From Candidatus Methanophaga sp. GoMg3.2 (GTDB taxonomy: Archaea; Halobacteriota; Syntropharchaeia; Alkanophagales; Methanospirareceae), in assembly GCA_013180565.1 (NCBI GenBank), contig QBUN01000403.1:7521-17198 (forward strand): 9,678 nucleotides of DNA, read 5' to 3'. A program made the translations under genes and the position numbers. Positions 5,615 to 9,678 of the stretch are shown here, piece after piece. How positions within the stretch are numbered: the stretch's first letter is position 1; every line of letters begins with the position of its first letter. The notes under the pieces were generated by a model. That model saw only the letters and a program-made list of their open reading frames with translations, had not been told where the DNA came from and searched no databases.

Positions 5615-7048
5615 ATGAAAAAATATCCCGTATCTGAGACAAACAACAAGGAAACCGTAGATATGCTCAGGGATATGTACGACGCAGCCTTAACCGCTGC
5701 CGATTTAAGGGTTATATGCAAGAGTCGTGACTTTTACTCTGATGAAGTCTCTTCCACCCCTCTCTTTGAATCTGTTTTCCTCACAGAGAAAGGACTGAAA
5801 TCGGCGTTCGGGTCATTAACGCAGGCTGAAATAGCGTTATTACACGTCCTGAATTTTATAAATAAAGCAGTGGATGTCACATTCTTCGAGTACTTCTATG
5901 GCGATCGGGACTCAGATACAGGGCATTACCAATCCTTTGCCACGCGATACACGGACATCTTCAAAAAAGTGCGGGTTTCGTTGGTTCGTAAAGGTATTCT
6001 GCTCTTTGCAGAAAGCGCTAATACTTGGGGCAGGACCACAAAACTGGAACGGTGGCAATTTCGGTTCCCTGAAGAGTTCTATCCCTTCCTACCTTCGCCT
6101 TTCACGGCACCGGAGATATTCGATGCCCGTAGTGGTATCCGTAACGACATATTCAGACGCAAGATCAAACAGGTCGTGACAGGAACACGAATTCCCGATG
6201 AAAGCACTGGCTATGTACTCAGACTTTCGCACGGTAAACTCCAGATAAAGGGACATGAATACCGTATGAAATATCTAAAAAAGTGGCAGGTAGAATCATG
6301 GCACGCATCGGCAATGCTGGAAACGAAAACCAGAAAGGGGGGTGTTCATCCTCTTCAATTGGTCATCTATGTGTTATCTCAACTGAATCAGAATGAGTGG
6401 ATTCTGCCGGATGACCTCTCTATATTCTGGAACATCCTCTATCCCGAGGGGAAAGCCCCGGACAATCGTAACATCTGCGAGACCGGCTGGAACTGGGGCT
6501 ACCTCTTGAAACAAGAACTCAAGGGGCAATCTTACTACCGGCTGGCAGGGACGTTGGATACGCAAGAGCCCGAGAGCTACCTGAGAGTAACTGGAAATCA
6601 ACCTGTGATATTGGACCTTGAAACCGTCCCGTACGAAAATTTGGACCTCTTGGTTCAGATCTCGAAGATGGCGGTTCTGGATTCGCAACTGCAAATTAGC
6701 CCTGACCTGATCGCTATTGGTAATGCACAATCGATGGTTCGCAATCACCCACTAACCCTATGGCTGAGTACTAATTCTTCGCTCTTTCGAGAAGTCATCG
6801 AAAAAGTGGATAAGAGGTGGGGTAAGCTTGTCATCCACGAGAACCTGATGGTTGCCCGGATAATGGATCTCAGCCTGGTGGTAAAACTACAGCGATCTTT
6901 TCCGGACCAGATCAAACCAATTGCGAAGAATGTCATTGCTTTTCCTCGTGATTCCCTCCCGGCAATCCAGAAATTAGCGGCGGGGGCGGGCTATGTAATT
7001 AAAACAGTAAAGGACGTAAATTATGAGGGGGAAAACAATCGGGACTAA
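5615..7048 (+). CDS. Hypothetical protein related to the XPB/Ssl2 N-terminal-like (Helicase_C_3-type) family, first of a pair
   Basis: I do not recognise this 477-aa protein by name. Its layout resembles proteins with the XPB/Ssl2 N-terminal-like domain. The start has alternating helices (LRDMYDAALTAADLRVICKS, 18-37), then a winged-helix-like part (about 67-132; SLTQAEIALLHVLNFINKAV through LVRKGILLF). A second helical part follows at 245-310 (HPLQLVIYVLSQLNQNEWIL ... SYYRL). The C-terminal domain (about 325-466) begins VTGNQPVILDL and runs through LVIHENLMVARIMDLSLVVK to NVIAFPRDSLPAIQKL. There is no Walker motif, nuclease motif, signal peptide or membrane segment. The ATG follows the DUF3841 stop by 12 bp with AAGGTAAG upstream (5597-5604). 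The next gene overlaps or directly follows it, so the two products are probably made in step and may form a complex. Role unknown; a DNA-associated, possibly defence-related function is only an inference. Confidence 0.6.
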   Translation: MKKYPVSETNNKETVDMLRDMYDAALTAADLRVICKSRDFYSDEVSSTPLFESVFLTEKGLKSAFGSLTQAEIALLHVLNFINKAVDVTFFEYFYGDRDSDTGHYQSFATRYTDIFKKVRVSLVRKGILLFAESANTWGRTTKLERWQFRFPEEFYPFLPSPFTAPEIFDARSGIRNDIFRRKIKQVVTGTRIPDESTGYVLRLSHGKLQIKGHEYRMKYLKKWQVESWHASAMLETKTRKGGVHPLQLVIYVLSQLNQNEWILPDDLSIFWNILYPEGKAPDNRNICETGWNWGYLLKQELKGQSYYRLAGTLDTQEPESYLRVTGNQPVILDLETVPYENLDLLVQISKMAVLDSQLQISPDLIAIGNAQSMVRNHPLTLWLSTNSSLFREVIEKVDKRWGKLVIHENLMVARIMDLSLVVKLQRSFPDQIKPIAKNVIAFPRDSLPAIQKLAAGAGYVIKTVKDVNYEGENNRD

Positions 7049-8816
7049 AATGGCTTTAGCGCCGGCTGCTGATGTAAAGGCGTTGGACGTAGTCTCAAAT
7101 AGCCGTGAACTTCGTAGAGACATCCATGTCTTTGTAAACTATATCCGGGAACGGGATGTGAAACGGACATACCGGAGCAACGATCTCCCCAAATCCGATA
7201 TTAAGCGATTGGCGAAATTAATTGGCGATCAAGAAACCCTGGAGGAGGTGCAAGCCACAGGTACCTCGCCATGGATAGATTTCATCGATCGGTTAGCATT
7301 GACACTTGGTTTTGTCCGTTATGATACCGAAGGTGAATATGTAGGGTATAGCAGCACTACAGAGTCTTATCCAGACAATTACATAAGATTCCGGGAACAG
7401 ACATACGAACAGTTTTTAAGTTATTCTACGATCGAACAGGAGGCATGCATATTAAATGCGCTAATCAAAAGATACGACGACAGGGACAATGAGTTCTTTT
7501 CGAATACCTGCTCTCTCAGTGTCCTCGATCGCTTCGACACGTTCGGATGCGCAACCGGGGTGGTACCCTCGATAAGATTCGACAAAGCAAGAAAGTGTCT
7601 TCTGGATCTGCTTAAAGAATGCAAGAGCGGTGTCTGGTACAGCACTGCATCGTTCATCCAATACCTGAAGAAAGAGCATCCGTTTTTTCTCATCCCGCAA
7701 AATGTCGAAGTCAAGGACCGCTGGTGGAAGGGTGAACGATATTGTAATTTTTATGAGCGAGGAGAACTGTGGGGTCGAGGCGAAACGGTCCCCGATAAAG
7801 CGCCGGACGCATTTGAACGCGTGGAGGGCCGTTTTGTAGAGCGATTTTTGGAGAATATCCCGCTCTCTATGCGCTATCTGGACGTAGCTTATGACAAGGC
7901 ATATGAGCGAAGAGAGAAATATCAGTCGCGATATAAGCGGGATAGTTATATGGTCATTCGAGGGAAGGAAAATCAGGCTTCAAAGACTAAGAAGCAAATA
8001 TACCCGTCGATTAATCAACTCAAGGCGTTCCGGGTAAATGATCGCTTTCTGCGTGTGATGAATAGAGAGATCAGAAAGCCAAAGGTTACGGTCCTGCCTA
8101 ATTTCGAGATACATGTGGATTCGGATATTTACCCTGTTACTGTGATGGCCCAACTTAGGCCGTTTGCGGATGTAATTGCAGATGATGTTGCGATCGTGCT
8201 GAAATTGAAGAAGACTAAAGTTGCCGCACAGATAGCCGAGCATGAGGAATTGAATGTAATCGCACTATTGGACGAACTCGCGGATAAAAAACTGCCACCG
8301 AATATCCACCCTCATCTTGAAGATTGGCCTGCCCACGCGGAAATGTTCACTCTTTTCGATGGGTTTGGACTCCTTGTGTGTGATGAACAACTTGTACTCC
8401 CGGATGGATTTACCGTCGAGGACATAACGCCCAATATTAAAATAGTGCGTTCCCCGGCTAAATTATTCGCGCAATTGGAAAGCTCGGAACTTGTGCCTGT
8501 ACTGGTAAAACACTCGGACTCTTCTGTCAGACAGCCCGAAAAAGGAGTCAGAAGCGTTTTCAGTGATACCGCACCGGACACAAAGCGGCAAAAAAAGGCG
8601 GTTTACATCAAGAAAAAAAAATCGGTTACGCTCTACTTCCCGTCTAAGACGCTACTGAAGAGATTCGCTAAAGAACTAAAGAAAGCAAAGTTGCCTTTTG
8701 GGTTGAATGAACTCACAAACTCTATTACCTTCTCAGAGAGCCGGGAACCGCAATTGGAAGCGGTCTTTAAAGCTATGGGAACTGAATATAGTATTAACAT
8801 CGAAGATGTGGGATGA
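7023..8816 (+). CDS. Hypothetical protein with an XPB/Ssl2 N-terminal-like domain, second of a pair
   Basis: From the ATG at 7023 the protein has 597 residues, overlapping the previous gene by 26 bp; an in-frame ATG at 7050, one base after that gene's TAA, would give 588 residues and is equally plausible. The first half is helical (TIEQEACILNALIKRYDDRD, 136-155; RKCLLDLLKECKSGVWYSTA, 190-209), the spacing seen in XPB/Ssl2-N-like proteins. The clearest domain is at about 354-445: KVTVLPNFEIHVDSD, DDVAIVLKLKKTKVAAQIAE, then LPPNIHPHLEDWPAHAE, the typical end of this domain. The linker from 500 to 530 is polar and basic. A small basic C-terminal domain (about 526-595) begins KAVYIKKKKSVTLYFPSKTL. 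No ATPase or nuclease motif is visible. In XPB-type helicases this domain accompanies the motor; here it stands alone, so the protein may dock onto a helicase encoded elsewhere or bind DNA itself. Confidence 0.65.
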   Translation: MRGKTIGTKMALAPAADVKALDVVSNSRELRRDIHVFVNYIRERDVKRTYRSNDLPKSDIKRLAKLIGDQETLEEVQATGTSPWIDFIDRLALTLGFVRYDTEGEYVGYSSTTESYPDNYIRFREQTYEQFLSYSTIEQEACILNALIKRYDDRDNEFFSNTCSLSVLDRFDTFGCATGVVPSIRFDKARKCLLDLLKECKSGVWYSTASFIQYLKKEHPFFLIPQNVEVKDRWWKGERYCNFYERGELWGRGETVPDKAPDAFERVEGRFVERFLENIPLSMRYLDVAYDKAYERREKYQSRYKRDSYMVIRGKENQASKTKKQIYPSINQLKAFRVNDRFLRVMNREIRKPKVTVLPNFEIHVDSDIYPVTVMAQLRPFADVIADDVAIVLKLKKTKVAAQIAEHEELNVIALLDELADKKLPPNIHPHLEDWPAHAEMFTLFDGFGLLVCDEQLVLPDGFTVEDITPNIKIVRSPAKLFAQLESSELVPVLVKHSDSSVRQPEKGVRSVFSDTAPDTKRQKKAVYIKKKKSVTLYFPSKTLLKRFAKELKKAKLPFGLNELTNSITFSESREPQLEAVFKAMGTEYSINIEDVG

Positions 8817-8934
8817 GGTCAAGATACTTCAGAAGTTATAAAATTGACGATAAGAAAATCAAAAAGCATCAATAGTTTCGGCAAATGTTTAACGGCTTTA
8901 GGTAATACTATAAATGTTATTATGTCGCTTACAG

Positions 8935-9269
8935 TCACTTACAAATTGCCACTACCGATAATCGCGAGCTGGCACAATCAGCTTTCTGACAATGCCTCAG
9001 CAACCACTGATAAAAATCATAGAACTCGCGTTTCCACTGTTTGTTTTTCTTCTCTTTTTGTTAATTTTCGCCCTTTCACCCACATGTCTTGTCGCATATA
9101 AACGTCCATTGGCTTCCCACGCAGATGAATTGAAATCCCGTTTATCCTTACCACATCCCAAAAATCATTATAAAGTGTAATCGGGTAGATCTGTCCTCAC
9201 TTCACGAAAACGGTCTTGATGTTCACGAATTTCCTGCGCTCTGAAATTTCTTCTAATATCTAATATCAT
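8935..9269 (-). pseudogene. Frameshifted remnant of an unidentified protein gene
   Basis: Within the 520 bp between the two flanking plus-strand genes, the minus strand shows protein-like sequence that moves through three frames in order. Segment A (9269-9168) starts at an ATG, contains AQEIREHQDRFREVRTD and ends LPDYTL-stop. Segment B (open from 9196, protein-like from about 9175) continues with YNDFWDVVRINGISIHLRGK and MDVYMRQDMWVKGRKLTK. Segment C (about 9060-8935) follows with NKQWKREFYDFYQWLLRHC. The A/B junction is an overlap near 9170-9175, and the B/C junction falls in an A-rich run near 9045-9062, where single-base changes are common. I do not recognise the family. Between 8817 and 8934 the same strand has one further short open stretch (GTG near 8942 down to the stop near 8820) rich in hydrophobic residues, which may be its tail or chance. 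Sequencing error is the main alternative to a true pseudogene. Confidence 0.5.
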
Positions 9270-9301
9270 TATACAATAAGGCAATTTAATGCACAAAACA
9301 G

Positions 9302-9314
9302 AAAAATTTATATA
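9302..9314 (+). promoter_or_regulatory. BRE/TATA promoter of the right-hand HdrC-like gene
   Basis: AAAAA is followed by TTTATATA (9307-9314). Transcription would begin about 25 bp downstream, essentially at the ATG (9338), so the transcript is predicted to be leaderless; no Shine-Dalgarno is present to contradict this. The central TATATA is symmetrical and could also serve the minus-strand remnant that begins at 9269. Confidence 0.6.
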
Positions 9315-9337
9315 TAGATATTATAAAAAAACATTTA

Positions 9338-9678
9338 ATGTATAAAAAAATGCTTGATTGTACAGATTTTGAGGATGAGAAAACGAAGGGGAAGATAAAC
9401 TCACAAGGACTAAAATATGCTCTTATAGATTCCCCTCCAAGCGCACGTCCGGAAAAAGGTGTGCAGGAAGAAGACTCGAAGAAATTCAGGATGCGTTGGT
9501 TACTTACAGACCCTCGTGTCTCTGATTTTTATGCTTGCGTTCAATGTGGTGCGTGCACTTCCATTTGCACTGCTGCTTCAATAGATAAGAGATACAATCC
9601 GAGAAGATTAGTGCAGTGTCTTATCACCGGGGGAGATATAGAGGATTATCCCTTAGAAGAGTGCTTTTCGTGCCATGC
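9338..9678 (+). CDS. HdrC-like 4Fe-4S protein with N-terminal extension (runs off the right edge)
   Basis: The frame is open from ATG 9338 to the window end (113 complete codons); a second ATG at codon 5 (9350) is a possible start, but 9338 fits the TATA spacing for a leaderless mRNA. About 60 residues of polar, charged sequence come first, longer than the usual N-terminus of HdrC. Then comes MRWLLTDPRVSDFYACVQCG and the first cluster, C67-x2-C70-x2-C73-x3-C77, followed by the HdrC-type segment RYNPRRLVQCLITGG. The Pro normally after the fourth Cys is Thr here. A second cluster begins at C109-x2-C112 just before the edge. It is a second HdrC-type electron carrier, clearly different from the one at 1-188, and probably starts its own Hdr-like operon (an hdrB-like gene would be expected next). 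Confidence 0.8.
   Translation, partial: MYKKMLDCTDFEDEKTKGKINSQGLKYALIDSPPSARPEKGVQEEDSKKFRMRWLLTDPRVSDFYACVQCGACTSICTAASIDKRYNPRRLVQCLITGGDIEDYPLEECFSCH

Noticed and set aside
6374..6936. Two long minus-strand frames inside the 477-aa gene
   Set aside because: They are shadows of the plus-strand gene, which has continuous domain-like sequence and fits the operon.
9131..9143. TTGAAATCCCG-like string reminiscent of CRISPR repeat ends
   Set aside because: It occurs once, with no spaced copies, so there is no array.
8992..9180. Plus-strand 62-codon frame that looks like a small membrane protein
   Set aside because: No ribosome binding site or promoter is seen, and the opposite strand carries much more protein-like sequence; the hydrophobic run is the complement of Lys/Glu-rich codons.
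9201..9229. TTCACGAA direct repeat with a 21-bp period, resembling paired operator sites upstream of the HdrC-like gene
   Set aside because: The repeat falls in the minus-strand coding remnant, where it encodes I-R-E and F-R-E seven codons apart in a helix, and it is over 100 bp from the ATG.
9253..9266. Tandem CTAATAT repeat
   Set aside because: Two short AT-rich units at the start of the coding remnant; too short to be meaningful.

Overview
The window looks like chromosomal DNA of an anaerobic euryarchaeon that handles electrons through heterodisulfide-reductase-type complexes. Candidates are a methanogen or methane/alkane-oxidising relative such as Methanophagales (ANME-1) or Syntrophoarchaeia. 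The evidence is MvhD, an FrhB/FdhB-type F420 protein and HdrC-type ferredoxins, together with TATA-box promoters, GGTGA-type ribosome binding sites, leaderless starts and archaeal winged-helix regulators. The exact lineage is an inference.

Left, minus strand (1-1682): a tight operon mvhD - frhB/fdhB-like - hdrC, with hdrC running off the left edge. The F420-type subunit and MvhD would pass electrons into an Hdr module. No hydrogenase large subunit and no hdrA are visible here. A TATA box and a small palindrome precede mvhD.

Signalling block (1829-4782): on the minus strand, a 492-aa HTH-PAS-GAF-PAS sensor with no kinase domain is followed 2 bp later by a single-domain CheY-like receiver. A small plus-strand winged-helix protein (3891-4166) is divergent from the sensor. 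The shared intergenic region holds two similar palindromes (consensus TACCC-N4-GGGTW), one about 20 bp upstream of each divergent TATA box. Beyond it, convergent on the minus strand, lies the C-terminal ATPase half of a histidine kinase whose HisKA half is gone.

Accessory block (about 4780-9270): a DUF3841-type gene broken by one in-frame TGA is followed by two large plus-strand genes (477 and about 590 aa). These look like two members of the family carrying an XPB/Ssl2-N-terminal-like domain, and they are probably translated together. No helicase accompanies them here. Behind them, the 520 bp that appear gene-free hold the decayed remains of a minus-strand protein gene, readable in three successive frames (9269 to 8935). 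The broken genes and remnants make this stretch look like an island of turnover, possibly related to defence. That role is inferred from domain type and context only.

Right edge, plus strand (9338 onward): a second HdrC-like ferredoxin gene with an unusual N-terminal extension begins from a strong TATA box and appears leaderless. Hdr-type genes therefore flank the signalling and accessory block on both sides and read outward.
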